Part shown: positions 1 to 8,600 of the stretch, piece by piece | Numbering within the stretch: position 1 is the stretch's first letter | Layout: the number at the start of each line of letters is the position of its first letter | NCBI GenBank assembly: GCA_019414045.1 | Contig: DXMW01000031.1 | Location: 267,697-331,696, forward strand | Reading direction: 5' to 3' | DNA length: 64,000 bases | Source: Collinsella sp. | GTDB lineage: Bacteria; Actinomycetota; Coriobacteriia; Coriobacteriales; Coriobacteriaceae | Program-made: the position numbers and the translations under genes | Notes under the pieces: generated by a model | Database searches by the model: none | What the model was told of the DNA's origin: nothing | Seen by the model: only the letters and a program-made list of their open reading frames with translations

Positions 1-704
1 CCCAGGGCCGGCGGGGCGAACCAGCTGGCGGTCGCGATGGCCGAGAAATCGACCGTGCCCAACACCGCAGCCAAAACAAAGCCCGCGCAGATACCGGCCA
101 GGATGCTGCCCAGCCTAAGCGCGCCCTTGCCGTAGTTGCCGGCCACAAAGGTGACGACAAACGTCACGAGCGCGACGGCCCAGTTGGTGACACTGCCGAA
201 ATCGGCAGCGCCCTCCCCGCCCGCCATAGAAGCCACAGCGACCGGGCACAGAGACAGGCCGATCACAAAGATGACGGTACCGAGCACCGGGGCCGGAAAC
301 AGAAAACTCACGCGCCTAAACAGTAGGCCGAAGAGCGCGACGAGCGCGCCGCCGATTACCTGGGCGCCCAGCACGGCCTCAAAACCAAGCTCAAGACCGA
401 CTGCCTTGAGCGCCGGCACGAAGGTAAAGCTCGCACCCATCACAATGGGCAGGCCCGAACCGACGACACCTTTTATGGGAAACTGTTGAAGGAAAATGTC
501 AAGCGCCGAGAGGACGAGCGACGCCTGGATGACGGCGGCCTCCTCCTGAGGGGTAAAGCCGCAGACCGACGCAATGATGATGGCGGGCGTGACGATACCC
601 GCGAATGCCGCCAGCACATGCTGCAGCGCATGGGGCAATACCTGCACAAACGAAACTTTTCCCGTTCGCTCGAACAGGGCATCCCCTGCTGCCGACTCTG
701 CCAT
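1..704 (-). CDS. NCS2-family nucleobase (xanthine/uracil-type) permease, 3' end cut by window
   Basis: Reading the minus strand from the ATG at 702-704 gives an uninterrupted 234-codon frame running off the window start, so the C-terminal half is missing. The translation starts MAESAAGDALFER and has the NCS2 signature region ALQHVLAAFAGIVTPAI followed by alternating hydrophobic membrane segments. It closely resembles the N-terminus of the second permease at 21.9-23.3 kb (ALQHVLASFAGIITPAV), so the two are paralogues bracketing the purine island. NCS2 proteins import purines or pyrimidines with a cation. The purine-degradation neighbours make xanthine or urate the likely substrate; that is inference. 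Confidence 0.9.
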   Translation of the reverse strand, partial: MAESAAGDALFERTGKVSFVQVLPHALQHVLAAFAGIVTPAIIIASVCGFTPQEEAAVIQASLVLSALDIFLQQFPIKGVVGSGLPIVMGASFTFVPALKAVGLELGFEAVLGAQVIGGALVALFGLLFRRVSFLFPAPVLGTVIFVIGLSLCPVAVASMAGGEGAADFGSVTNWAVALVTFVVTFVAGNYGKGALRLGSILAGICAGFVLAAVLGTVDFSAIATASWFAPPAL

Positions 705-808
705 TTGCGCCTCCCATACCCTAGGCAGCGGCCCCATGCCGCTCAACGGTCGGACATTATAGGGCATATGGCGCAGGTAGCATTTTGACCCGTATGCGAC
801 AGAGGGCT

Positions 809-832
809 GGGGTAGCTAATTTGGGACGGGGC
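809..832. repeat. Left copy of a 24-bp perfect inverted repeat flanking xdhC-yqeB-yqeC
   Basis: Positions 809-832 are the exact reverse complement of 3528-3551. The repeat abuts the xdhC stop codon (832-834), while its partner lies just after the yqeC stop. Together they bracket a 2.7-kb segment. Confidence 0.8.
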
Positions 833-1875
833 TAGCGCTTGCGGGGGACGAGTTTGGTGCGGCGCAGGTGGATCATCTCGGCGGCGATGGAGATGGCGAT
901 TTCCTCGGGGTCCTCGGCCTCGATGGCGACACCGATCGGCAGGTGCAGCTCGTCGATTTGCTCCTGCGTAAAGCCCTCCTGCTCCAAGCGGGCGCACACA
1001 AAGGCCGTCTTGCGGCGCGAGCCCAAGCAGCCCAGATAGGCGGGTTTGGCGCGCATGGCCTGAATCACCACGTCGATATCGGACTTGTGACCCGCCGTGG
1101 CGACGACCACCAGGTCGCGCGGGCCGATGGGACACAGCTCGCTCAGGTTCTTATAATCGACCAGACGACGGTCGTAGACGCCGGGCACCCATTCGGGGGT
1201 CAACGTGCCGGGGCGGTCGTCGCAAGCCACGACGGCAAAGCCTGCCGCCGTGAGCACCCGCGCCGTCGCAGCGCCCACGTGGCCGCAGCCAAAGATATAG
1301 GTCAGGCCCTCGGGGCAGAGCGTCTCGATGTGCGCCGGGGGAATCTCGGAGGCAGCGTTGGTGTAGGTGACCTTACTCCCCTCCTCCACCAGCGAAAGCT
1401 CGGGGCAGCCGGCAATGGTATGGCGCGATGTCTCGCCATGGTACTCAACCACATCGCCCTCGAGCGCGCTCGCGATAAACGGCTCAAAGTCGATGACGAA
1501 GTCGCCGATGCGCCGATAGGCCAAGACGTCGGCAACCGACTGGAACAACGGTGCCTGAGTCGCATCCAAATGCAGGTAGCACAGGCAGATGGCTCCGCCG
1601 CAGATCATGCCGGTATCGGAGTTCTCGCCGCCCATGGTGTAGCGGACCAGACGCGACTGTCCCGCGCTCAGGAGCTCGCGCGCCTCATCCAGCGCAAAGA
1701 GCTCAATCTTGCCGCCGCCGATAGTGCCCGCCTGGCTGCCATCGGCAAAGACGGCCATCCAGGCGCCCACACCGCGCGGGGACGACCCCGCCGTACCGGC
1801 CACGACCACCAGCTCGCACGTCTCGCCAGCACGCAGGGCGGCAAGCGCCGCATTCACAACATCGAGCTTTTCCAT
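832..1875 (-). CDS. xdhC: XdhC/CoxI family molybdenum-hydroxylase maturation protein
   Basis: 347 aa. The N-terminal XdhC/CoxI domain has the GTAGSSPRGVGAWM and GTIGGGKIE motifs (about residues 27-57). The C-terminal Rossmann-like XdhC_C domain has YIFGCGHVGAATARVL and YLGCLGSRRK. Family members bind molybdenum cofactor, mediate its sulfuration and insert it into xanthine dehydrogenase. ATG 1873-1875 follows an AAGGCGG ribosome-binding site only 9 nt beyond the yqeB stop, so the two are one transcript. The target enzyme is probably the Mo-hydroxylase at 13.9-16.7 kb. The family call is firm; the exact client is inferred from context. Confidence 0.93.
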   Translation of the reverse strand: MEKLDVVNAALAALRAGETCELVVVAGTAGSSPRGVGAWMAVFADGSQAGTIGGGKIELFALDEARELLSAGQSRLVRYTMGGENSDTGMICGGAICLCYLHLDATQAPLFQSVADVLAYRRIGDFVIDFEPFIASALEGDVVEYHGETSRHTIAGCPELSLVEEGSKVTYTNAASEIPPAHIETLCPEGLTYIFGCGHVGAATARVLTAAGFAVVACDDRPGTLTPEWVPGVYDRRLVDYKNLSELCPIGPRDLVVVATAGHKSDIDVVIQAMRAKPAYLGCLGSRRKTAFVCARLEQEGFTQEQIDELHLPIGVAIEAEDPEEIAISIAAEMIHLRRTKLVPRKR

Positions 1876-1884
1876 TGCCGCCTT

Positions 1885-2679
1885 CTATCCTCTAAAGACA
1901 TCGGTGAGCATAGCGAGTGCCTCGAGCACGCCGCCGCCGACCGACGTCGCTTTGTCCGAAATGTAGTTGATATAGCTGGCATCGCCGCGCGGGTCGACAT
2001 CGGCGCATTTAAAGCCCTCAGTCACCTGCACGCCGTTCGCCAAAAGCCCGCGCAGACAGCCATCGATCTGCGTGCACATGGGCGTATCGCCCGCGTAGCC
2101 AATCACGTCTCCGGCGCTCACGATGTCGCCGATTGCGCGGTCGGACCGAAACACGCCGGCGGCGGGGCTGTGGATAACACGTTCCTTGCCATAGCCGGCG
2201 ATAATGCCCGGCACGCCCGTGTTGGGCTGGGGCGAACCTTGGGTAATGACACGGCCGAGAAAATGCCCGCGCATGGTCTCGACCACGGCGTCGCAGTCAA
2301 CCGGCGCGGTAAAGCCCGGCCCCACAGCGATGACGGCAGGCGCCATGTCGCGCGTGGTGCCCAAGTTGCGCTTAGCCAAAATCGCGTCGACCACAGCCGC
2401 GGGTTTCAGCTCGCCGAGCATCTTGGCCTGAGGGTCCACCACAACGGCGACGTCTCCAGCCTCGGAAATCGCAAGCGCCTCAGCCGGCGTCTGTGCCAAG
2501 CGAGCGCGAATGCCTTCGACCTCGACCTCGCCCAGGCGAATGGCCTCGCAAAAACAGATTGTGCGACGGATGCACGTGGGAACCGCGATATCGGCCATAA
2601 CGACCGACACGCCGGAGCGCACCAAGCGAGCGGCGACGCCCGTGGCGATATCGCCGGCGCCGCGAACATAAACGAGCAT
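1885..2679 (-). CDS. yqeB: YqeB, selenium-dependent molybdenum hydroxylase accessory protein (EF2563 family)
   Basis: 264 aa, the usual length for the family. It opens MLVYVRGAGDIATGVAARL, a Rossmann-like GxGxxxTG segment, and contains NTGVPGIIAGYGKERVIHSPAAG, characteristic of YqeB. The family co-occurs strictly with selenium-dependent molybdenum hydroxylases (SDMH); its biochemistry is unresolved, but a role in making or inserting the labile selenium ligand is suspected. The start is the ATG at 2677-2679 with a GGGAGG about 10 nt upstream. It overlaps no neighbour, is divergent from yqeC and co-directional with xdhC. Confidence 0.92.
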   Translation of the reverse strand: MLVYVRGAGDIATGVAARLVRSGVSVVMADIAVPTCIRRTICFCEAIRLGEVEVEGIRARLAQTPAEALAISEAGDVAVVVDPQAKMLGELKPAAVVDAILAKRNLGTTRDMAPAVIAVGPGFTAPVDCDAVVETMRGHFLGRVITQGSPQPNTGVPGIIAGYGKERVIHSPAAGVFRSDRAIGDIVSAGDVIGYAGDTPMCTQIDGCLRGLLANGVQVTEGFKCADVDPRGDASYINYISDKATSVGGGVLEALAMLTDVFRG

Positions 2680-2781
2680 TCCCGGGGCACCTCCCTGTGC
2701 TACGGTTTGAGCAGAGCAAAAGCGGTTCGACCGCTACTCTGATGATTATTTATTATCACAGTATTATACGGCGGTGAACAG
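2680..2781. promoter_or_regulatory. Divergent yqeB/yqeC intergenic region
   Basis: 102 bp separate the two divergent starts. The segment is far more AT-rich than its surroundings. It contains a TATAAT on the minus strand (facing yqeB), an imperfect palindrome of the form TGAT-rich/ATCA near 2740-2756, and a GCGG-TTCGA-CCGC-type inverted repeat near 2722-2735. I see no fully convincing -35/-10 pair, so this is marked only as the probable bidirectional control region. Confidence 0.4.
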
Positions 2782-3519
2782 ATGGAAACGGTTAGCGGCA
2801 ATCTTGCCTCGGCGCTCAGGATCGAGCCGGGCATTACCGCGATTATCGGCAGCGGCGGCAAGTCGACGTTGCTGAAGACGCTGGGTCTTGAGCTCATGCG
2901 CGCTGGCGGCCGCGTGCTCCTCTGCACCACCACGCATATGTTTCCCGTCGCCGGCGTGCCATGGGACGGGTCGAATCGTCGCCTGGACGCCGCGCCTTGG
3001 AAGCCGGGCGCCGCGCATGTCCCCGGTTGCACCTGCGAGGCCTGCACGGGCCTTGTGCACGGAAGCATCTGCCAGGCAGGCGTCTTGGACCCGGAGACAG
3101 GCAAGCTCTCCGCCCCCGCCGAGCCGCTCGGCGAGCTGGCACGGCGCTTTAACTATGTGTTGGCCGAGGCAGATGGCAGCAAGCGACTCCCGCTCAAGGC
3201 GCATGCCGCCTGGGAGCCGGTAATTCCCGCCGCCACGGCAAACGTTGTCTGGGTCGTCGGCGCCTCGGGGCTGGGCAAGCCCGTCGCCGAGGTTGTCCAC
3301 CGCCCCGAGCTCTTCTGCGAGCGCTGCGGCTGCGAGCCTACCGACATCGCCACGCCCGAGCGCGTCGCCCAGGTGCTCAATGCCGAGATGCAGATGCTGA
3401 ACCTAAACAATGCCCGTATCATGCTCAACCAAGTCGACACGCTTGCCGATCCAACGATGGCAGATCGCTTCGAGGCGGCCCTCGGCCGCTCCCTCATCGC
3501 CACCAGCCTCAAGGGGTAG
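2782..3519 (+). CDS. yqeC: YqeC, selenium cofactor biosynthesis / putative Mo-hydroxylase maturation NTP-binding protein
   Basis: 245 aa. A P-loop-like GSGGKSTLLKTL lies near residues 22-33, followed by LLCTTTHMF and, in the second half, LAEADGSKRLPLKAH, the conserved YqeC signature. YqeC belongs to the gene set found only with selenium-dependent molybdenum hydroxylases. The ATG at 2782 follows GGCGGTG. Unlike most of the island it is on the plus strand, divergent from yqeB and convergent with the hydantoinase. Molecular function is not established; the call rests on the family signature and the neighbourhood. Confidence 0.88.
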   Translation: METVSGNLASALRIEPGITAIIGSGGKSTLLKTLGLELMRAGGRVLLCTTTHMFPVAGVPWDGSNRRLDAAPWKPGAAHVPGCTCEACTGLVHGSICQAGVLDPETGKLSAPAEPLGELARRFNYVLAEADGSKRLPLKAHAAWEPVIPAATANVVWVVGASGLGKPVAEVVHRPELFCERCGCEPTDIATPERVAQVLNAEMQMLNLNNARIMLNQVDTLADPTMADRFEAALGRSLIATSLKG

Positions 3520-3527
3520 CTAAAAGA

Positions 3528-3551
3528 GCCCCGTCCCAAATTAGCTACCCC
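3528..3551. repeat. Right copy of the 24-bp inverted repeat; also forms a local hairpin after yqeC
   Basis: Exact reverse complement of 809-832. Locally, GGGGTAGCTA at 3513-3522 pairs with TAGCTACCCC at 3542-3551, giving a 10-bp stem over the yqeC stop codon in the convergent yqeC/hydantoinase gap. No U-tract follows, so it is not a canonical terminator. Confidence 0.7.
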
Positions 3552-3564
3552 GGCGGTCTTCCCG

Positions 3565-4932
3565 TTAGCGGGGCACGTAGCGGCCGGGTTGGGCTCCGGT
3601 GGGCTCGCCGTCGCGCGCAGCCAGCACGCCGTTCACAAACACGGCCTTGGCGCGGCCGTGTGCCTCAAAGCCCTCGAGCGGCGTATAGTCCACGGCCTGA
3701 TGCTGCGTCGCCGCGCGAATGGTCCAGCGCGCCTTGGGATCCCACACGCACACGTCGGCATCGGCGCCCTCGGCAAGACAGCCCTTGCGCGGATACATGC
3801 CAAAAACGCGCGCCGGATTCTCGCTCATCAAGCGGCACAGATCCTCGGGACCCAGCTGTCCCTCAAAGCTCGTGGCAATCGCAACGGGACGATGCTCCAC
3901 GCCGGGCCCGCCGTTGGGAATCGCGCGGAAATCATCGCGTCCTCGGTCCTTTTGCCCGTGCAGGTTAAAGCTGCAATGATCGGTCGCAATAGTATCGATC
4001 TCGCCAGCCACAAGCGCCTCGCGCAGCGCGGCACGGTCACCGGCATGGCGCAGCGGCGGGCTCATCACGTACTTGGCGCCCGCAAAGCCGTCCTCGCCCT
4101 GCTCCAGATAGCAGGTGTCGTCGAGCATCAGATACTGAGGGCATGTCTCGACATAGATGTTCTTCTGCCCGCGCGCTTTGGCAGCGCGAATGGCCTCGAG
4201 CCCCAGCTTGGTCGAAAGGTGCACCACGTTGACCGGAGCGTCCCCGGCCAAGTGCGCCAGATACAGCAGGCGGCTCACGGCCTCGGCCTCACACACGTCC
4301 GGACGGCTGAGCGCATGGCCCTCGGGCCCGTGGATACCCTGCTCAAACACGCGCTTCTGCAGCGCGTTGACCAACGTGCCGTTCTCGCAATGCACGCACA
4401 GGATACCGCCCACGCGCTTGAGCTCCTCCAGCACCTCGAGCGTCTCGGCATCGTCCAGGCGCAGATGGTCGTAGGCAAAGTAGGTCTTAAACGACGACAC
4501 GCCCGCCTCGCGCATGGCCGAAAGATCGGCGCGGTTGCGCTCATTCCACTCGGCAAGCGCCATATGGAAGGCATAGTTGGCGGTGCAGGTGCCGTCGGCG
4601 CGATGATGCCACTCGACCAAGGCATCGGGCATGGTCACGCCGCGATCGGCCGTCGCGTAGTCCACAATGGTCGTCGTGCCGCCGCAGGCAGCCGCGCGCG
4701 TGCCGGTCTCAAAGCTATCGGCCGTCCAATCCATGCCAGTCCAGCACTGCATGTGCGTGTGGCCGTCGATAAAGCCGGGAAACACCCAACAGTCGGTGGC
4801 GTCCTCGACGGTATCGCCCTCGCCCAGCTCGATTGCCGCGGCAATCCGCACAATCTTGTCGCCCTCCATGGCAAGATCGGCGCGGCGAAGCCCCTGGGGC
4901 GTCACGAGTGCGCCGTTTTTGATGATGATCAT
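3565..4932 (-). CDS. hydA: Dihydropyrimidinase/D-hydantoinase family amidohydrolase (HydA/HyuA-like)
   Basis: 455 aa, family length. The metal site is intact: HTH at residues 58-60, the carboxylatable Lys149 in SSFKTYFAY, His181 in LCVHCE, a second His in VVHLST, and the catalytic Asp in IATDHCSF. In E. coli the orthologous hydantoinase sits beside ygeY and is part of the anaerobic purine/urate cluster, where a cyclic ureide ring is probably opened. The start ATG (4930-4932) lies in the short gap after the MocA-like gene, with which it forms a transcription unit. Substrate assignment is inference. Confidence 0.92.
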   Translation of the reverse strand: MIIIKNGALVTPQGLRRADLAMEGDKIVRIAAAIELGEGDTVEDATDCWVFPGFIDGHTHMQCWTGMDWTADSFETGTRAAACGGTTTIVDYATADRGVTMPDALVEWHHRADGTCTANYAFHMALAEWNERNRADLSAMREAGVSSFKTYFAYDHLRLDDAETLEVLEELKRVGGILCVHCENGTLVNALQKRVFEQGIHGPEGHALSRPDVCEAEAVSRLLYLAHLAGDAPVNVVHLSTKLGLEAIRAAKARGQKNIYVETCPQYLMLDDTCYLEQGEDGFAGAKYVMSPPLRHAGDRAALREALVAGEIDTIATDHCSFNLHGQKDRGRDDFRAIPNGGPGVEHRPVAIATSFEGQLGPEDLCRLMSENPARVFGMYPRKGCLAEGADADVCVWDPKARWTIRAATQHQAVDYTPLEGFEAHGRAKAVFVNGVLAARDGEPTGAQPGRYVPR

Positions 4933-4941
4933 AATTGCTCC

Positions 4942-5556
4942 TTATTGATTGATGCAGTTGGCCACGCGATCAAAATACGAGCAGGCGGCGATATGCTCCG
5001 TTATGCGTCGCTGTCCCTTGACGGTATCGACGTCCCACAGCTCGTAGGCACGCGCCTCGACCAGCACCACGTCGGTACGGTCCTTGAGGATCGAACCGCC
5101 GCCGTCCTTACCCCCAAGACACATAAGTGCATCGAACAGTTCCGCCGGAAAGAGCACCGGGCTCGAAGGCTCACCGTTGCACGCAAGACGCACCGGATGC
5201 TTGCGGCCACGCTCGTCAAATGCACGAACCATAGCCTCAAAAGAATCTGAACTCACGAGCGGCTGGTCGCCCGGCAAAAAGAGGCAACCTTTCCAGTTGC
5301 GTTCGACTCCCCACGAAAGGCCCGCACGGACGCTTTCGCTGCGCAGCTCGCCATCGTGCAGCACGCACGGGCAATGCTTGTCCTCGCAAATCTGAGCGAC
5401 CTCGGGCCAACGCGTCGAAACCACAACGTCAAAGCCCCGGGGAACCGAATCAATGGTCCGGGCAATCAGCGGCTCGCCATAGATATCGGCGAGCATCTTG
5501 TTAGAGCCAAATCGCTTGCCCTCGCCCGAAGCCATAATGACGCAACCAAGTTTCAT
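4942..5556 (-). CDS. MocA/YgfJ-like molybdenum cofactor nucleotidyltransferase family protein
   Basis: 204 aa from the ATG at 5554-5556, chosen over an upstream in-frame start because GGGGAGG lies about 8 nt ahead and the protein then begins directly with the nucleotidyltransferase signature MASGEGKRFGSNKML. A typical MobA/MocA-fold acceptor loop (LPGDQPLVS) follows. MocA transfers CMP to molybdopterin-Mo, giving the MCD form used by xanthine-dehydrogenase-type enzymes. YgfJ is the cluster-specific paralogue. Which nucleotide this protein uses cannot be read from the sequence. It lies just upstream of the hydantoinase, on the same strand. Confidence 0.85.
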   Translation of the reverse strand: MKLGCVIMASGEGKRFGSNKMLADIYGEPLIARTIDSVPRGFDVVVSTRWPEVAQICEDKHCPCVLHDGELRSESVRAGLSWGVERNWKGCLFLPGDQPLVSSDSFEAMVRAFDERGRKHPVRLACNGEPSSPVLFPAELFDALMCLGGKDGGGSILKDRTDVVLVEARAYELWDVDTVKGQRRITEHIAACSYFDRVANCINQ

Positions 5557-5644
5557 GGCGATACCTCCCCTGAAACCATCGTACCCATAACTCGCGTCGC
5601 GGGGCATCTACATCGAAAGCGCTTATCCCGCTCGCCCACGATGC

Positions 5645-5683
5645 AAAAAGGGGCACCCCGCCGGTTGGCAGAGCGCCCCCTTT
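5645..5683 (-). terminator. Intrinsic terminator downstream of ygeW
   Basis: In minus-strand reading an AAAGGGG-rich arm pairs with GGTGCCCCTTT and is followed by TTTTTG. It lies between the ygeW stop and the MocA-like start, separating the ygeW transcript from the MocA/hydantoinase unit. Confidence 0.65.
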
Positions 5684-5706
5684 ACATGGCTTACCTCAAC
5701 CCAGCT

Positions 5707-6909
5707 TTAGGCCTGGAACCAACGGGCGGTGCTGCGCTCGTCGAGGGCCTTGAGGGTAGCGGCGGGATCGGCAACCTTCTGCAGGAACATCATGGCTGCG
5801 ATGGCGTACGGCTTGTAGCTGGCCTCCTTGTACATGCCCACGCGGTGCATGTCGAAGACGTCGGCGTTAACCTCGCCGTGCTCGCAGGAGACACCGGAGA
5901 TGTCGGCGGGCAGCGGGTGCATAAAGATGGTGTCCTGACCGTTGGCAGTCTTCTCCATGAGCTCGGTCGTGGAGCACCAGTCCTGATGGGTGGCGTTCTG
6001 GGCGAGCAGCTCCTTCTCGAGTGCAGCGATGCCGGCGTCGTCGCCCTCGGCGTACAGGTTGGTGCGCTTCTCCATGGCGGCAAACGGAGCCCAGCTCTTC
6101 GGGATCACGATGTCGGCGCCCTCGAAGGCCTCGGCCATGGTGTTGACCTGCTTAAAGGTGGTGCCGGACTCGGCGGCATAACCCTTGGCGCGCTCGACGA
6201 CCTCGGGCATGAGGTCGTAGCCCTCGGGGTGGGCCAAGGTGACGTCCATGCCAAAACGGGGCAGCAGGCTGATCAGCGACTGCGGGCAGGACAGCGGCTT
6301 GCCGTAAGAGGGCGAGTAGGCCCAGGTGACGGCAACCTTTTTGCCCTTGAGGTTCTCAAGACCGCCAAACTCGTTGATGAGGTAGAGCATGTCGGCAGAG
6401 GACTGCGTGGGGTGATCGGAGTCGGACTGCAGGGAGATGAGCGTGGGACGGTGATCCAGAACGCCGTCCTCGTAGGCCTGCTGGACAGACTCGGAGACCT
6501 CGGCCATGTAGGCGTCGCCCTTGCCGATGTACATGTCGTCGCGGATGCCGATGACGTCGGCCATGAAGGAGATCATGGTAGCGGTCTCGCGGACGGTCTC
6601 GCCGTGAGCGATCTGGGACTTCTTCTCGTCCAGGTCCTGCAGCTCAAGACCGAGCAGGTTGGCTGCCTTAGAGAAGGAGAAGCGCGTACGGGTGGAGTTG
6701 TCACGGAACAGGGAGACGGCCAGACCCGAATCGAAGATCTTGGACGAAACGTTGTTCTCGCGCAGCTCGCGCAGGGCGTCGGCGACGATGTAGAGCGCCT
6801 TGAGCTCATCGGTGGTCTTATCCCAGGTGTGCAGGAAGTCGCTGCCGTACATGCCCTTAAAATCGAGGCCGTTCAGCTGCTCGACGAGCTCGGTAAACTT
6901 GGCGTCCAT
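5707..6909 (-). CDS. ygeW: YgeW, knotted carbamoyltransferase
   Basis: 400 aa from the ATG at 6907-6909, preceded by AAGGATATTTAC. An upstream in-frame extension lacks support. The carbamoyl-phosphate loop DNSTRTRFSF is intact, and HPLPADISG and the LAHPEGYDLMPEV segment are typical of YgeW. YgeW belongs to the aspartate/ornithine carbamoyltransferase superfamily, but its physiological acceptor is unproven. In the urate-degrading clusters of gut bacteria it is always next to ygeX and ygeY, and is thought to act on a carbamoylated intermediate to conserve energy as carbamoyl phosphate. Here it follows ygeY, on the same strand. Confidence 0.93.
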   Translation of the reverse strand: MDAKFTELVEQLNGLDFKGMYGSDFLHTWDKTTDELKALYIVADALRELRENNVSSKIFDSGLAVSLFRDNSTRTRFSFSKAANLLGLELQDLDEKKSQIAHGETVRETATMISFMADVIGIRDDMYIGKGDAYMAEVSESVQQAYEDGVLDHRPTLISLQSDSDHPTQSSADMLYLINEFGGLENLKGKKVAVTWAYSPSYGKPLSCPQSLISLLPRFGMDVTLAHPEGYDLMPEVVERAKGYAAESGTTFKQVNTMAEAFEGADIVIPKSWAPFAAMEKRTNLYAEGDDAGIAALEKELLAQNATHQDWCSTTELMEKTANGQDTIFMHPLPADISGVSCEHGEVNADVFDMHRVGMYKEASYKPYAIAAMMFLQKVADPAATLKALDERSTARWFQA

Positions 6910-7062
6910 GTAAATATCCTTTCCAAAGATGAAACGATTGCAATGAGTAGATGTGCTCCGGCATGCGCGTGTGGCTAGAACATGCAGAGCACTATGACGA
7001 GGACCCGCTACCGTTGAGGAAGCATGGGAGATAACGACCGCGGGCCCCAAGTCAACAGGGGG

Positions 7063-7088
7063 TGCCGGGGACACGAGCTGTCCCCGGC
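7063..7088 (-). terminator. GC-rich hairpin downstream of ygeY
   Basis: A 10-bp perfect stem (GCCGGGGACA against TGTCCCCGGC) with a short loop sits 22 nt past the ygeY stop. No U-tract follows, so it may be an RNA-stabilising or processing hairpin rather than a true terminator. Confidence 0.45.
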
Positions 7089-7110
7089 TCAACAAGATCG
7101 AGGAATGGGA

Positions 7111-8496
7111 CTAATCGATCTTGTTGTTGGTCAGACCGGCGCGGAACACGGTGGCGTCGCCATCGGCCTGGCTCGAATCGTAGAGGTTCAGGGCAGCCAC
7201 ATACATGGCGGCAGCGGTGACCAGGTCGTCCTTGTAGGTGACCTCGTTGGGAGCGTGAGCCTGAGACTCGGCACCCGGGCCGAAGCCGACGCAGGGGATG
7301 CCATAGCGGCCCTGGATGGAAACGCAGTTCGTGGAGAAGGTCCACTTGTCGCACAGCGGACGACCGGTGCGCTTGTCCATGCTGGGCTCGCAGCCGATGC
7401 GCTCGTCACCGAACATGGCCTTGTGGGCGTCGACGAGGGCCTTGACGTGCGGAGCGGTCTCCTTGTTGATCCACGTGGGGAAGTAAGCCTCGGTCTCGTA
7501 AACCTCGCCGGTCCAGGACGGACGGTCGTACATGTACATGGAGACCTTCACGTCGTCGCCGTACTTCTTGGCGGCCGGCAGGTTGCGAATCTCGTCCAGG
7601 CAGGACTCCCAGGTCTCACCGGCGGTCATGCGACGGTCGATGGAGATGGCACAGGAGTCGGCCACGGCGCAACGGCTGGGGCTGGTGTAGAAGATCTGGC
7701 TGACGGTGCAGGTGCCGCGGCCCAGGAAGCGGGCGTCCTCGAAGTGCTCGGGGTTGTACTTGGGGTCGAGCATCTTGACGAGGCCCTTGATGTCGGTCGA
7801 CTCGTCACAGCCGTTGTTGTTGAGGGCGCGGACGTCGGCGATGATGTCGGCCATCTTGTAGATGGCGTTGTCGCCGCGGTCGGGAGCGGAGCCGTGGCAG
7901 GAGGTGCCGTGAACGTCGACGCGGATCTCCATGCGGCCGCGGTGACCGCGATAGATGCCGCCGTCGGTGGGCTCGGTGGAAATGACGAACTCGGGCTTAA
8001 TGCCGTCCTTGTTGTAGATGTACTGCCAGCACATGCCGTCGCAGTCCTCTTCCTGGACGGTGCCGACGACCATGATCTTGTAGCCCTCGGGGATGAGGCC
8101 CATGTCCTTCATCATCTTGGCAGCGTAGGTAGCAGAAGCCATGCCACCCTCCTGGTCGGAGCCGCCGCGGCCGTAGATGATCTCGTCGGTCTCGTAGCCC
8201 TCATAGGGATCGGCATCCCAGTTCTCGATGTTGCCGATGCCGACGGTGTCGATGTGGGAGTCGATGGCGATGATCTTGTCGCCCTCGCCCATAAAGCCCA
8301 TAACGTTGCCCAGGCCGTCGACCTTGACCTCGTCATAGCCAAGGCTCTCCATCTCGGCCTTGATGCAAGCGACAACCTCACCCTCCTCGCAGGACTCAGA
8401 GGGATGGGAGATCATAGCGCGCAGGAAGCGAGTCATATCAGCACGATGAGACTCAGCCGCAGCCTTAATGGCATCAAAATCGAGTTCTTTAGTCAT
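7111..8496 (-). CDS. ygeY: YgeY, selenium-metabolism-linked M20-family hydrolase
   Basis: 461 aa from the ATG at 8494-8496, which has AAAGG at ideal spacing; an upstream TTG would add three residues. Metal-binding features of M20 peptidases/deacylases are present: IDSHIDTVG, the bridging Asp in RGGSDQEGG, the Glu pair in VQEEDCDG, and a late His in ESQAHAPNE. The family clusters with ygeX, ygeW and selenium-dependent molybdenum hydroxylases, and probably hydrolyses a ureido or amide intermediate of purine breakdown. The exact substrate is not determined. Copy A of the dispersed palindromic element lies between this gene and ygeX. Confidence 0.93.
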   Translation of the reverse strand: MTKELDFDAIKAAAESHRADMTRFLRAMISHPSESCEEGEVVACIKAEMESLGYDEVKVDGLGNVMGFMGEGDKIIAIDSHIDTVGIGNIENWDADPYEGYETDEIIYGRGGSDQEGGMASATYAAKMMKDMGLIPEGYKIMVVGTVQEEDCDGMCWQYIYNKDGIKPEFVISTEPTDGGIYRGHRGRMEIRVDVHGTSCHGSAPDRGDNAIYKMADIIADVRALNNNGCDESTDIKGLVKMLDPKYNPEHFEDARFLGRGTCTVSQIFYTSPSRCAVADSCAISIDRRMTAGETWESCLDEIRNLPAAKKYGDDVKVSMYMYDRPSWTGEVYETEAYFPTWINKETAPHVKALVDAHKAMFGDERIGCEPSMDKRTGRPLCDKWTFSTNCVSIQGRYGIPCVGFGPGAESQAHAPNEVTYKDDLVTAAAMYVAALNLYDSSQADGDATVFRAGLTNNKID

Positions 8497-8600
8497 AACA
8501 GTCAACCTTTCTACAAGGGTTTACCTACAGGTAGATATTTCAGATAGATCACTTGTGCCAAGCGGCGTGAGGTTGAGCACCCCACAAGCAAGTAACCATA

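Noticed and set aside
868..5250. Plus-strand open frames 868-2742 and 3589-5250
   Set aside because: Antisense to xdhC/yqeB and hydA/MocA-like genes, which have clear family motifs and ribosome-binding sites.
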